Assembly: GCA_033239005.1 (NCBI GenBank)
Contig: BSQZ01000021.1
Coordinates: forward strand, 9,071,516-9,135,515
From: Lamellibrachia satsuma
Taxonomy: Eukaryota; Annelida; Polychaeta; Sabellida; Siboglinidae
Length of the DNA stretch: 64,000 nt
Direction: 5' to 3'
The notes beneath the pieces were generated by a model. The model was not told the DNA's origin. It was given only the letters and a program-made list of their open reading frames with translations, and searched no databases. The translations under genes and the position numbers were made by a program. This document shows positions 1-12,900 of this stretch, piece after piece; the stretch's first letter is position 1; the number at the start of each line of letters is the position of its first letter.

Positions 1-225
<225 letters not shown>

Positions 226-354
226 ATGACATAATCGTATTTTTCGACACGTATACAATGACGTCATCTACGGAGGTAAATAAACCTGTTAGATATGTAA
301 AAAGAAATTTTTCAACTCTTCTTTATGTCTATTGCTGTACGAATGTTGAATTAC

Positions 355-523
355 CTTCTGGTTGGTCAAACATTGGCTGGATATCGAAGAGGTCATCTTG
401 TTTGATATCACTGGCCACGGCTCTCTCCCCATATCCTTCCTCATTCCCTTCCCTGAAAGTCACTAGCTCAGCCTCATTGTGGGCATGTTCTCCCTCTCCC
501 TCTCCTTCTGCGATTGTGGGCAT
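355..523 (-). CDS. Putative further exon of CCDC81 (acidic linker)
   Basis: On the minus strand an open stretch of 56 codons plus one base is bounded by an AG acceptor (after CTCAG, 525-524) and a GT donor (354-353, GTAATT). It is rich in Glu and Gly (TIAEGEGEGEHAHNEAELV). Its start phase (0) matches the phase-0 end of the last certain CCDC81 exon at 2496, and it lies downstream in the right orientation. Only phase, orientation and an open acidic frame support it. I see no clear match to the region after the HU-like domains of vertebrate CCDC81, so it could be an exon of CCDC81 or a chance open frame. Confidence 0.3.
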
Positions 524-2189
524 CTGAGTTCCATTGCTTGGCCCAACCACTAGGGCGGGAATGATTCTGCAACACGTGGAACTCGCTTAGATGGCAGCAC
601 TTATCTGATTAATTTAACAATGAGTAAATCTGTTTCCATTCAACATTAGATACACTTTAAATATCTAATCAGACAGTGCAAATGTCTGTCCACTAATTGG
701 AACTAATTACTGTATCAGTGGCCTATCTAGGATCTTCTAAAGGGGGAGGCCAAAGGGGGTCAAAGGGGAGGCCAAAGGGCGGCCAAAGGGGGTCAAAGGG
801 GAGGCCAAAGGGGGGAGGCCAAGCTTAGCCACCCATTAGTTTACCATGCTGCCATTTAGTGGCACCACAGTTACATAAAAAAATCATAAATTTAAACCAA
901 AAAGGGAGCTACATGGCTCAATCCACCCCCAAATACACCACTGTACTGTATTATAGCTAGCATAAGTAGAAGCTGTTGTGCAAATAACGAAATATAATAT
1001 AAATGCACTGATACAATAAACTGTCTTGTGTTGTGTAATCGTTATCACTGTCATCTACTTCAATGCCATGTTGGCGCTATCTAGAATAATTAACACATGC
1101 ACAGCTTAGTGCTGACAATATAATGTTTACACTGCAAGAAAACAATATTAGTGTTACAAACCTTGGGAGTAACATGGTGTTGTTTGAGTAGGGGCGCGTC
1201 GGGGGGCGGTCTGACATCACAGAGTCAACCGTGCCAGGGCGCTGTTACATACAACACAGGGTGAACTTTAAAAGGTAAGCACTATATGTCTGTGTCTGTT
1301 TTGTAGATGCATCAGAAGAACCGCGGAATATGGCAGCAGGCCTAACTGGTCATAGGGAGTCAATGTAAGGCACAGGGTGCATCTGCTTGCACCTGGATGC
1401 ACTCACACATACTCACATACATGCACGTACACATATATATGCACACGCAGGCATGCAAACACGCACGCATGCACACACACATTCAACAAGCAAGTTAAAA
1501 ACAATTGGGGAATCTTCAAGTAATTACAAATATGGATGCTTAGAAGATGTTTCAAGATGATACATATAAAATACAATACAATTTTAAAGAAACCTATACA
1601 GCCCAGCAGAACCTCTAAAGTGGCCACTCACCAGCCATGTGACTGAGATAAAGTGGCCTGATTAAAGAAGTGTCTTAATTTCAAAGGGTGTTCAGATATA
1701 CAGATGTGGGAAAAACAGACTCTAATACAATGGCCGTTTTCAAGAGGTGGCCATTTCTGAGGGGTGGCTGCTTTGAGGGGTTCTACTGTACTTATTATAC
1801 AGAGATTACTAATATTATGTAATATGTAAGCCATGCAAAGGTACAACAAAATATACAGTGTTACAGTGACATGCCAATAATAACAACATCATGGAAGATC
1901 ATTTAATAAACATTGAAGGAGAAGACAGGTTTGGGAGTTGTTAAATAGCAGCTCACCTGAAGAGGAGTGGGAAAGAGTTAGGTAGACGAGAGTAGTAAAA
2001 GAAGCAAGGACGAGAGTGCAGCAAGAGTAGTGTGCATCAGTGGGGAGTTGTTGAGAGCAAGTTCTGTTCACTTCTTGCCTTTCGGACCCTGTCAACAGTT
2101 AGGGTTAACAATGCCACTTAAATAGCATTGTTTTTTGTATGACGGTATTGCAGCCACACAACATGAAACAGTGTGGGCTGTCCATATAA
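524..2189. other. Stretch without a recognised gene
   Basis: If CCDC81 continues leftward, this is one of its introns. A splice-like acceptor near 2090 (minus, TTGACAG) precedes a short open stretch, but no frame is convincing. There are a few CA/CG-rich spots at 1405-1490 and G-rich tandem motifs at 740-822. I see nothing else. Confidence 0.5.
740..822. repeat. Short G-rich tandem motif
   Basis: Several degenerate copies of GGGGAGGCCAAA and GGGGGTCAAA follow one another. The stretch is a small local repeat of low complexity. Confidence 0.7.
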
Positions 2190-2443
2190 GATGTGTGTGC
2201 ATGCATGTGTTGATGCATGCATGCGGACATGGTTTGTATGTGTGTGTATGGTGTGTGTGTGCACGTGTGTGTTTGTGGTGTGCATCGTGTGTGTGTGTGC
2301 GTGCATGCGTTCGTGCGTGTGTGTGGTTTGCATGGGGCATGTGTGTGTGTTAGCATGTGTGGTGTGCATGTGTGGTGTGCATGGTGTGTGTGGTGTACAT
2401 GGAGTGTATTTGTGTGTGTGTGTGTGTGTGTGGTGTGTGTAGT
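2190..2443. repeat. GT-rich microsatellite region
   Basis: About 250 bp of interrupted (TG)n with GCATG and GGTGT variants. It makes several frames on both strands look open (His/Thr or Cys/Val-rich), which is an artefact of the repeat. Confidence 0.9.
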
Positions 2444-2495
2444 CATAGGATCTTCAACAATTAAACCACTGACCAGTGAATATATAGGTACATAC

Positions 2496-5400
2496 GTCTT
2501 TCAGCGAGTTCACCAGGTGTCCCGTGCCATCCATACTGTTGAGGAAGTCCTTATAAAATCTCATCTTCACCCTCCCTTCTCGCATCTGTAGTCGGCCAAT
2601 GCCATTGAAGACAAATTCAATGTTTCGGCCAGCAGATATGGAACGGTCAAGCGCGAGCAGGACTTCCTTGATGCATGCCTCCACAGTGTCACGGTCAAAC
2701 GGACTCTCAAGGGATACCGCTGAGTAGTTGAGTTGTACAATTGGAAAGTTACCTAAACACAAAGTGATGCAGATCATGATATTAATTAATTATTTATTAA
2801 TTACCCTAATTATTTACTGTAATGTAATAATGTGTGTAAGATTTGTTACTCTAGCCGTAGGGTCTGACTCAAGTCACACATTTTTATGACTTGCGCCTTG
2901 ACTTGGAATTCAGAGTCATGCCAACAGGTGGTGGGCTGAAGATGTACACAAAATGAGACGATGTTGTTGCGACAGGCAACACCAAATACAATAATACTAC
3001 TGCAGACAAGCCACAACAATCATAGAGATTGGCGAGCCCTGGTGACTTGGGACTTGACTTAGAATTCAAAAGATGACTCAAGACTTGACTTGGATTTGGA
3101 CTGGCAGGTCAATGACTTGAGACTTAACTTGCCAGTTTGTGACTTGCCGACAAGACTGATGTGTGATAAGATGGTCGTCTGTTTGTAACATTGTTATTTA
3201 GTAGATAATAATTTATTCAACCAAATATAAATACAAGTGGAATCAATACATAGATACAATGAGGCTGGGTCATTAGGAACATCGGAACATCAAAATTTTT
3301 TTTGTAAATATTGATAAACATCATAAAACCATATTGAAAGTTGTCCTGTGATATGAAACAGATCACCATGCACAATAATTAGTTATTAGTTCATTAATCC
3401 CATCAATTAACATAATAAAATATTCTATGACAGTTGTCTATTTGTTATGCCATTATTCACTTGAAACATTTTAATATCAAAGATATTAATAAATATGTGG
3501 AAAAACGTTTATAAATGTTAATTTAAATTAATTGCAGGCAAAAGCAATGCAAAACAATAAAGCACATACAGTTATAGTAATATTAAATATATAACATATT
3601 GTATATAGCTATATATATACATAGCATATTACTATTAAAAGTAGAACAAAATGTGTTCGAAGCAATAATCATTGTATCACTGCATAATTATTATACCTTT
3701 TATAGTAATATGCCACGGACTTGATTGACCTGAACAATCAAATTATGTGATATGAAATAATGTGTGCACATACCACTGACATGTTGCTTGGGAACATGCA
3801 GATTGTGTTTCATGGAAAACCTGTCACTCAGGACAAACACAGGCCGTTGTATTTGCAGAAACTTGTTACCACCAACATCTATCCGCTTCTGGCTAAACGT
3901 GAATGTCCCGAGACCGCCTATACAGACTCCCTGCAAAACATCAACCACAGCACCGCTGTGCACTGGATACCATCAAATAATTCTCTAATATTGCATTAAA
4001 CAAATAATGTCGCTCACGACAATTGCTATAGACCATTAAATCAGATTATGTGCATATATCTATCTAAATAACACTGGTGCATGGACAAAGTGTTGAGTAA
4101 ATAATGTATCTGATAAGCAGCTTTGTTAGTTTAAGCCCAGACAGTAATTTCATGGTCGAACGCACAAGATTGTAATTGCATCTCTTTATAACATTGACGA
4201 GTACATTTTACAGAATAGTAAGCCAGTGTCTTGTTGCTGTCTGTTCAAATAAGTATGTGTATCGAGTGGGGTCAACCTGACTCAACCAGTCGATAGTTGA
4301 GTACACTGACAAAATGGTTTGTAATGCAACTTCTCATTACAATGATATACTGAATGAATGAATGAATGAATGAATGAATGAATGCTCTTTATTCCCTCAT
4401 GAGCAGCTTAGTATATGTCTACAAGGAAAATAAAAAGTTGTGAATTTGTGGAAACAACATTTTCATGACTTGTTTAATTATGTAAATAATAGTAGTGTAA
4501 AAAACCTAGCATTTTATATTAGCTGTGACACCAGTATTAAAGCGTTGCCTGAAGAAGCCAGAGTTATAAGAGACCTTGATTGTATTAAGAGCTGTGACCT
4601 ATCTATGATCAATGTAACTTCTCACATGACATAAAGTACAATTAAAAAATGTATTAAATAATTTACAAATGTGTGTGCGTGCTTGCATATTATTGATACT
4701 GGCCCACAAAAGTGGGACACAGAGGATCAAAACATCAACACAAACTGATATTAATTTTATTACATTCTTGAACACCTTCTTAATTGATAACAGGGAAAAG
4801 ATAGTTACTCAATCAATGGCAAGTTTACAACAGTTGAATTATAATACAAGCCCTGCATGCGCATTAAGTAACATTCGTGACTTGGTGTACTTCAGTGACC
4901 TTATTAGCAAATAAGTCAAATATTTTTTTCAAAAAGTCTTTTATGCTAATAGAATGGCTGAATGCATAACACTAATTGTATAATTATAATTTCCTTCATA
5001 TAATTTTAACATGTTAAATCAACATCTAAAAAAGGACACGGCAACACGCGTTACCCCAGTGATGGAGACATCAAGTATCTAATTATTATGTGTTCAAAAT
5101 CACCAACTGTTAAACATCTCCAAATTCAAACTTTATCTTGTACATATAACGTTCGTCGCGTGGACACCAAAACTTGTAAAAGAGTGCACCTCTCTTAAAT
5201 TCTCTGAAACATGTTAGGATTTGTTCTTATTCCTCTAATGCTGGATGCTCAGAAGCAGCTTTGCTATCTTGACCAGGCAATGAATGACTCTGTAGGTTCC
5301 GTACAGATGAAACTGCCCCCCTCTCGTGTCATGGATTGCCCTCAAGATGAGTGTTCTGTCTCTCCTTTCTCTGGCAGTTGTCGCTTCCTCAACATTTTCA

Positions 5401-8400
5401 TGTTGTCGTGTGTGTTCGCCTTGTCGTGGGATGGCTAAGGTATATTTAGTGTACGTGTAAATGTCCTGCGCATTAACAAATATGGCCTGCCTGGTCTTAG
5501 CAGCTGCCAGGCCAGTCCTTTTTACAATACCAATTTCGCCATCACATGGACCTTTCCTGTGGCTTCCTAAAAAGTTTTATCAGATGAAAAAAACAAAATC
5601 TGATTGAAAATGAGTCATGGGCTTGAAGAAGAAATTGCACAATTTTTCAATATTTGCATAAACATTGTAACAGGTTTTTGGTCGACATCTTTCTCATATG
5701 TTCGTTGATCCCAGTCTGTTGATGGCGGTGAAACTGATAATAATACCACTTTGACACAAATCGTCCGTGAAACTAACATATTTCATTATATTGACATATA
5801 CTAGCATATTTTTCTCAGTATTATCAAAGATTGCTGAAAATTGTGTTCTATGTTTGATGATCTAAGCATGAAGTACACTGGCATGTAACGTTCGTTACAA
5901 CAACGTTCGTTACCACAAAATTATGGAGACCAAATTTCATTGCACACAATAAGTGTACGTGCTGACATTCACGGGGGAATTTGCTTTGCTTCTTAAAATC
6001 AAATTATAAAAAATTTACCTTAAAAAACTCATATCCCATTAGAAGCATCTGAATAACAATTTTATCAAAAGGAAAAGGATGACCACACAGGGTACTTCAA
6101 AAGGATGACCACACAGGGTACTTCAAAAGGATGACCACACAGGGTACTTCAAAAGGATGACCACACAGGGTACTTCAAAAGGATGACCACACAGGGTACT
6201 TCAAAAGGATGACCACACAGGGTACTTCAAAAGGATGACCACACAGGGTACTTCAAAAGGATGACCACACAGGGTACTTCAAAAGGATGACCACACAGGG
6301 TACTTCAAAAGGATGACCACACAGGGTACTTCAAAAGGATGACCACACAGGGTACTTCAAAAGGATGACCACACAGGGTACTTCAAAAGGATGACCACAC
6401 AGGGTACTTCAAAAGAAAAATAAACAGGAACAGTCGTGAATTCATTTTCACATCTAGCTGGGACCCGGTAACTGTCGTTATTCTCAAGGGCACCAGCCGC
6501 TATGACTGTTACCATGGTTTTGCTAGTCTTGCATCCTGCCAGTGCTTTGTGACATGTCCAAACCTTTTCACATAGTCATTGGCTACACTCTTACCAAATA
6601 GTTTCCATGAAAAGGTAGTTTGTTTCATCTGCCTCCATCTTATTTCAATTCCCCTGTGGTAAACTTTTCAATGTCCCGTTTTTGTGTAAATTACAGTTTA
6701 ATTTGATCTTCAAAAGGGAATATTGCTTTGATGTGTACAGTTTTATCTCAATCTATATCTTACATATGTGTTCAATCAAATGCTAACATAATTGTAATGT
6801 TCTTTACTCCGACATTCATGTCAGGCCAATTCTAAACTGAACTGCCCAAATCTCTCCAGTATTGAAAACATACACACACATGCATGCACACACATAATAT
6901 ATACATATATATATAGGTGGGGGTCGGTCACAGAGGGTGACCTAGTGGCGGAGTGACCCCCACCGATACCATGTGAATTGTATATAAGTCAGTAGTGGTA
7001 CAGATAGTACTGGTAGTGGGTAGCTGATAGGCATGATTTACTAATTATGTGTAAACACCTTTTGGGGGCCGGCATGCTTGCTGAGATTATTGGATGTATC
7101 TTATTTTGATGGTGTATGCTTGCCTAATTTCATGCTCCTTAATTAATAAATCTAAATGTCATTCTTTGGCCTATTTCAATCTACGCTGGACTTGTGATGT
7201 TATTTTGCATAAATATATATATATACATCTACACACACAAACACACACACACACACACGCACGCACACACACATTTAATAATTTAGCACTCCCTAGACTT
7301 TAAATAAAAAACTTTCATTAAAATAAATTTTTACAACATAAATTTATTAGCATAATACTCCCTACATTTTACAATAAAAAATCATTAACACTCCGACTGG
7401 TCTCATTATTTATATACTCATACTTGTGGAGCACACAAGCTTCATAAAGTATACTTCAAAGGGTTGACCTGAAGGTGGCTATTTCTTGGAAGTCTAATTT
7501 CTGATTTAAAAAGCATTTTAAAAATGCCAATATATATAATATATAATGAAATATATGATGAAATAACTTAAATAGTTCAACATGGAACAGTGACCAGAAA
7601 TCTTTGTCCTGTTCACAGAGTAGCACGTTAGCTAGGATCATAACATAGAGATGGGGAGATTGTGGGTGGGATAAGGAAATGGGAAAAAGAATAGTCACCT
7701 TGAGAAGATCCATATTTTTCCTAATGAATCCAGCAACACCATCCCACACACTGATGACATCTGAAAGCGGAAGAACTTGATATTGACATGTCAACATATT
7801 GTTAATGATTCCATGTGTACAACTGTTGGTGTTATGCTTAGCAACAGCCAATACACAACACAATTATATTTATTGGTTGATTAAGAATTGCAGACACCCT
7901 GATCTTGGAGTTCATTGTTTAGAAGATATTTATATTATACTTGTTAGTACAAGTGCATGGCTCTCTCTTTCCCTCAACAGGGTGGCCTTTGTTTTAGTAA
8001 TGACTCTGGTGCTCTCCGTACCCTCTGTTTGTCTTGTTCCAATAGAAGACAAATATATTTGACATTTCATGGGATTCATGATTGGTTTATTGCTGGCACA
8101 GGTGTGTCAGTTTTACTGAAATTCTCTCTCTTCTCTCCTCTGAGATGATGATGAGAACAACATGGCAATCTCATCGTGTGGTGTGGTATTAATAGATGGT
8201 ATGGTATTGATACGTTTATATTGACAATGAAGAACCATATATCAATGTCAATGAACAACTGAAGAGAATCGACGTGGATGTAGTAGTAGTTGATGACTAA
8301 CTATGCCCACTTAATGTTTCTAAGTAAGTAAGCACTGTGGATATGTTGGAAATTTATCAGATGTCAAAACTGTTGGAAAGGTAGGCACAGTCCAACAGTT

Positions 8401-9461
8401 TATGCAATTGTTTATGCTATTGTATATAAAACTGCAAAGTGCAGCATGGTTTCATAGTTATTTCCTTATTTTATTTCATATTCATAGTAAATAAATTGAC
8501 TAGAACGAGGGGTGATTATTGTGGATAGTTTTACTATTGTATTGTGACAGCTGTATTACTATTGCAATAGTATTGTGATAGCTGTATTGCCATTGCAATA
8601 GTATTCCGATACCTGTATTAGTACTGCAATAGTATTGCGGTACTTGCATAAATATTGTGATACTAATCATATGGCTTTGGAAGCAGTTGACCAAAAATGG
8701 CAAATCGGTGCTTGATGCAGTATTCCCTATGCAGCTGTTCACAGCTAAACTGGTGAATGCATTGAATCAATGCTTGTTGATATAATAAATAAAATTGTCA
8801 AATAAAGTTGAAAAAGCATATTTACGAACAATATTACAATGACACAAGTAGCTCTGAAGATTTGTTTTGCTAACCATCATTACTATTGAGCGTTAAATGT
8901 ATTATCAATGTCATGATAACCATTGATAATTCAATATACACCATCAGCAAAACAATCTAAACATTTTTTATAGAATATTCAGTTCTAAAGATTTGTTATA
9001 GACACGTGCAACTATGTAGAATTACATCATATATATTGATTAAATCGATGCCTCGATAGTTTTAGGCATTGCTACACCCCTATTTAGAATTGAAAGTCGG
9101 AAGGGGTGGCGCACTGCAACTGGTATGGTGGGGTACACTACAGTGTCAGTGGCAACAGTGCATATATTCTCTTAAAATCAAATGCCAGTTACAAACAATT
9201 TAATAAATTTCGTAATCAAAATTAATGTGACAATGCCAAGTATCGGTCATACAACTCAAAACATTGGTGTTAAGTTAGCAACCTTTGTCACAACTGGACA
9301 ATTTAGCGCTTTAAGGCTAGTCTCGTGATGTTTATTAAATTATGTATCAATAATATTCAAATCAATGGCGAACGCGCACCTTCATCACCGATGTTGGGTC
9401 CGATGTACGAGAACTTCTTTTTCTTGGCGTCAGTTATCAATCCATAAATTTCGTCCGTCAT
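2496..9461 (-). CDS. CCDC81: CCDC81 homologue (5' part: tandem HU-like domains)
   Basis: Coiled-coil domain-containing protein 81 is a centrosome/cilium-associated protein with two N-terminal HU-like (IHF-fold) domains. Four exons on the minus strand join in perfect phase: 9461-9380 (start ATG at 9461), 7760-7699, 3930-3774 and 2752-2496, together 186 codons. Exon 2 encodes SVWDGVAGFIRKNMDLLK. Exon 3 has GLGTFTF and KFLQIQRPVF, the hallmark strand of the first domain. Exon 4 carries FPIVQLNYSAVSLESPFDRD and the segment VKMRFYKDFL of the second domain, both strongly like vertebrate CCDC81. The rest of the protein (the coiled coil) should lie left of 2496 and beyond the window. The gene is head to head with RPF2 across 465 bp. 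Identification rests on my memory of the family; exon junctions are seen directly. Confidence 0.9.
2866..3170. repeat. GACTTG-rich interspersed repeat
   Basis: Within a CCDC81 intron, the motif GACTTG or ACTTGACT recurs more than ten times, and CAAGTC appears near the left edge, giving a partly palindromic look. Similar ACTTGACTC-type short elements are common non-autonomous DNA transposons in animals. I cannot define clean ends here. Confidence 0.45.
4351..4384. repeat. (TGAA)n microsatellite
   Basis: A tetranucleotide run of about 8.5 copies lies inside a CCDC81 intron. Confidence 0.95.
4440..4634 (+). pseudogene. Possible LINE (non-LTR retrotransposon) fragment
   Basis: An open stretch reads WKQHFHDLFNYVNNSSVKNL and later ALPEEARVIRDLDCIKSC. 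This resembles the spacer between endonuclease and reverse transcriptase in jockey/CR1-like LINEs (an aromatic-HF-LFN motif, then a V/I-x-DL-x-K-SCG motif). It is short, lies in a CCDC81 intron, and has no reverse transcriptase core after it. It could be chance. Confidence 0.3.
4635..6072. other. Intronic stretch without recognised features
   Basis: This lies within the CCDC81 intron between 3931 and 7698. Open frames are short, with no recognisable protein. A Cys-containing stretch at 5390-5440 (plus) is not identifiable. Confidence 0.5.
6073..6410. repeat. 26-bp minisatellite, 13 identical copies
   Basis: The unit AAAAGGATGACCACACAGGG plus TACTTC repeats exactly 13 times (338 bp) and I see no substitution between copies. 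It lies in a CCDC81 intron. Perfect homogeneity points to a very recent expansion, or to collapse or inflation in the assembly. Confidence 0.97.
6916..6964. repeat. Short GC-rich hairpin
   Basis: Arms GGTGGGGGTC and GTGACCCCCACC enclose about 25 bp (GGTCACAGAGGGTGACC is itself partly self-complementary). It may be the end of a short element. It has no tRNA anatomy. Confidence 0.5.
7225..7273. repeat. (CA)n microsatellite
   Basis: An interrupted CA run with an ACGC variant lies in a CCDC81 intron. Confidence 0.9.
8507..9081. mobile_element. hAT-like MITE (diverged)
   Basis: The left end reads GAGGGGTGATTATTGTGGAT and the right end, reversed, TAGGGGTGTAGCAATGCC. Both continue into an AAACTATCGA / TAGTTTTACTATTG region. 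Inside are tandem motifs such as ATTGCAATAGTATTG. AGGGGTGTARCAAT termini with internal CGATGCATCG-type motifs are typical of short hAT derivatives. Flanking eight-base duplications match only partly (ACTAGAA versus TTTAGAA). A related CGATGCATCGCAATAG motif occurs at 22136-22200. Confidence 0.4.
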
Positions 9462-9926
9462 CTTGACGCAGATGGATCCCCACGCCTATAATTATCCAAC
9501 CGACTAACGCATTTACTCGTTTATTCGTCTGTTGAAGCAACTGCTACGACCTAATGAAGGCGTTCCGCAGTGCAACAACTTGACGGACGTTGCTATGGAC
9601 TCATTGACCACCCGTTGATTGGCCCCTAGAGATACATTTGCAGCCCCGGAGTGAATAACCATTTGTAAATATTAAACATTTATAGAAATGATACGTAATT
9701 CTTTATTATTGAAGCGGCGTATGATTCATATTAAATAAGCGAATAAACTGCATTAACGAATCGGTATATATTTAACGGCATTAAATACAAAGCGGACTTA
9801 TGCGGGTACTCGTCGTCATAAGTTTCGGGTGTTTCCGTACATAGGTTCCACGCATGCGCAAGTTATTAAAGCGGAAGTTCGTGAATGCACGTGTAGAATA
9901 AGTCAACATAAACCGAGAAGAACAAG
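9462..9926. promoter_or_regulatory. Divergent promoter between CCDC81 and RPF2
   Basis: The two start codons (9461 minus, 9927 plus) lie only 465 bp apart. On the RPF2 side are CGCATGCGCA (9851-9860), a near-consensus NRF1 palindrome, and GCGGAAGT (9871-9878), an ETS core. GATTGG at 9616 is an inverted CCAAT box. There is no TATA box at a convincing distance. NRF1 and ETS sites are usual in broad promoters of housekeeping and ribosome-biogenesis genes. The sites are seen directly; their use is inferred. Confidence 0.65.
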
Positions 9927-12900
9927 ATGGTTTTACAACGGGTTGTGTACGTACTTTGCTTTTAGACAGTTTGTGTTGTAAGTTAATAGTGTAATGTGCT
10001 TAGTGATGTCGGGGGGGGGGAGACCGACGTTTTCTGAAGTCCTCACTCACGTAAGGCCGGCTTACATGAGCGATTGATTTCCCACTTGATCGGCCGACAC
10101 GGTGTCGGTGTCCCACGATGTCGCAGTTCAACTTCAAGAGTCGGTTGTGTACTGTAAACACCCTCATCCTGGGGCCTCTTAGTCTTATTCTGGGCGATCT
10201 TTTACTTTCTGTCCTAACCATGAAAATGACCACCTACCGCACCCAAACTTCTCATATATCTACTATACATTATACACATATCACGTGCTCCAAAAAAGTA
10301 CATTTACTTTCTCAAAACGATTAAAATTTACAAAAAGAATTAAACCAAAACATCGCCATCTCCTACCGCACCTAAGCGTAGTGCCAAGGCTACCGTAAAA
10401 TCGATGCGTGTGACAAGGAGTCGTTCAGTTTTACCCAAACCCCATTCAACGGCGCTGCGTTTACAATTATGTATTTCTGTTTTAATTGTGTGTGCGTGCG
10501 TGCCTCATTGCGTGTAATTATGTATATGTCTCAGTATTACTTGTATTTTTTCTGTGTTCTATATATGACATGCTGTATTCTTAGATATAATTAGTGTTAT
10601 TCATATTATTATCATATTGTGTTCTATATGTATTTTAAGTATCTCTGAGTGACCTTTGTCCAGATTGATGGCGCTATTTTAATACTAATTGCCTTTTTTA
10701 AATACAGTAATTATGTTGGCACCAGTATTAATGCATAATTTAAAGAGTACTGTCAGATGTAAATCATGTAATAGAAATGACCTCAATAAAAATATTATTA
10801 TTACTTTGTCGCAAAATTAGTTACTAGTATGTATCTGTTGATACTACTGATTTCTCTAAAGATCAGCGGTTGCTAACTCCCATAATCAGTATGAAGTTAA
10901 ACACAAAATAATACACATGCACATAGATTGCAGAATATAACACATTCTTCAGGAAGAAAAGTAGCGTGTTTTTATTGAGCAAGTAGATGTTTCACACATA
11001 ATTTACAATAACTTCAACTTATAAAATTTTTACTAGTTGCAGTACACACGCACGAACACACATCTAATAATAATAAGTATATTTGATAGGGCACATGTGC
11101 TTAAAATACATAGGTTATGAAATTGATGATTTAAATAAATTAGTACAATAATAGTTAATAAATACGTTATTGTAATAACAGTGCCGCCGCACGGAGTTTC
11201 GGTGAAACTGAACGATGCATTGTCATATGCATTGATTTTACAGTAGCCTTGGTACCAGGGGCAGGCATCATAGGAGATGGCAATGTTTGGGTTTAATTCT
11301 TTTGTAAATTTTTATTGTTTTCAGAAAGTAAATGTACTTTTTTGACCATGTGTATATGTATAGTAGATATATGAGGAGAAGTTTGGGTGCTCTAGTTGGT
11401 CGTTTTCATGGTTAGGTCAGAAAGTAAAAGATCGTATTCTGCCTTGTACTGCGTATTATCCTACATAAAGATATTTCGCACAATTAACCTTGTACACATG
11501 TGACTGATTAGTGAGATAAATTTGTGGTCTGTCGGTCACAGTGATGAAGCAGTGACGATGGCCGCGACTGACAGCAGATGCACCAACATGACTTCGTCAA
11601 AGCTCTAATTAGCACGAGTTATGCAATAGCTCACCCATGCAATAGTTTACCCATGCAATAGCTCACCCATGCAGCATCACTCATGTAGATACACTAATAA
11701 TTTAGCTGCACATTATCATGCGACATGGCATTGCCCGACCTATTGCGGCACAAATCGCTCGTGTTAACCAACCTTTACTCAGTCTCAGAGTCAGGCTAAA
11801 ATAAAGCTGTGTTCACGCAGACAGTGAAATTGAAGCTAGCTAACCCCAATGTTCCCAGCTTTGTGTGTAAGATAGTTTGCTAATTTTCTGCCACATTTAG
11901 CTCGGTTGAAAACATGGTCAGTAACCCAGTCTTATTGGCTTTAAGTTCACTACAAGGAGGCAATTTTTTAACTAGTATAGCAACCAACAAATAACTGAAC
12001 CACGTTATTAAAAAAACCTACAACATAACGTGATATACTTGCAAACAAAAATATTGTAAAAGGAAAGTTGAAGCAGTTGGTCACTGATTGGTCACTGAAC
12101 AGAGTGAACAGTGAGACGGCTGTCAACCACTGTTTGACATTTGACACTGTAGTGTCAAATGTTGGAATGTTTTCCCCCAAAATCATATTTTTGTAATGAT
12201 AATAAACATTTGTTATCCATATAAATTGTTGTATACAAGGTACTCTTCCTGTCAATCAGTTTGCCATGTTTGTTTTGACATGGGACAATTGTAATAGTTG
12301 TAGTTTGTTATAATAATGTATAAGATTTGTAAGTAATTACATAACCCAATCCACCAGCATTATGTAAAAATATAACAATTATACAATTACATTTCTATTC
12401 CAGTTGTGACACATTTGTCAACCTATGATAGGTGCCATGTGTGCCTGCTTACATGCATGTGTAAGGAGAAGTTTTAGCATGCCACCCCAACACAACACAA
12501 GGGAGTAAATGACTTGCTAATCCTGCATTGGTTCATTGAGTATGTCATAAACTTCTCAGCCTACTGGTCTTGTCACGCTGTTTGTGTAACAGCTTGCCCC
12601 TAGCCACTGTCTGTGTACTGCTTACAAGTTACAGCTCCCTCCATTACCAGGTTTGTGTAACAGCTGGCCCCTAGCCACTGTCTGTGTATTGCTTACAAGT
12701 CACAGCTCCCTCCGTTACCAGGTTTGTGTAACAGCTGGCCCCTAGCCACTGTCTGTGTATTGCTTACAAGTCACAGCTCCCTCCGTTACCAGGTTTGTGT
12801 AACAGCTTGCCCCTAGCCACTGTCTGTGTACTGCTTACAAGTCACAGCTCCCTCCATTACCAGGTTTGTGTAACAGCTTGCCCCTAGCCACTGTCTGTGT

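Noticed and set aside
11530..11575. Possible C/D-box snoRNA (GTGATGA ... CTGA) in RPF2 intron 1
   Set aside because: Only about 35 nt lie between the boxes with no room for a guide plus D'/C' motifs; it is more likely a chance hairpin.
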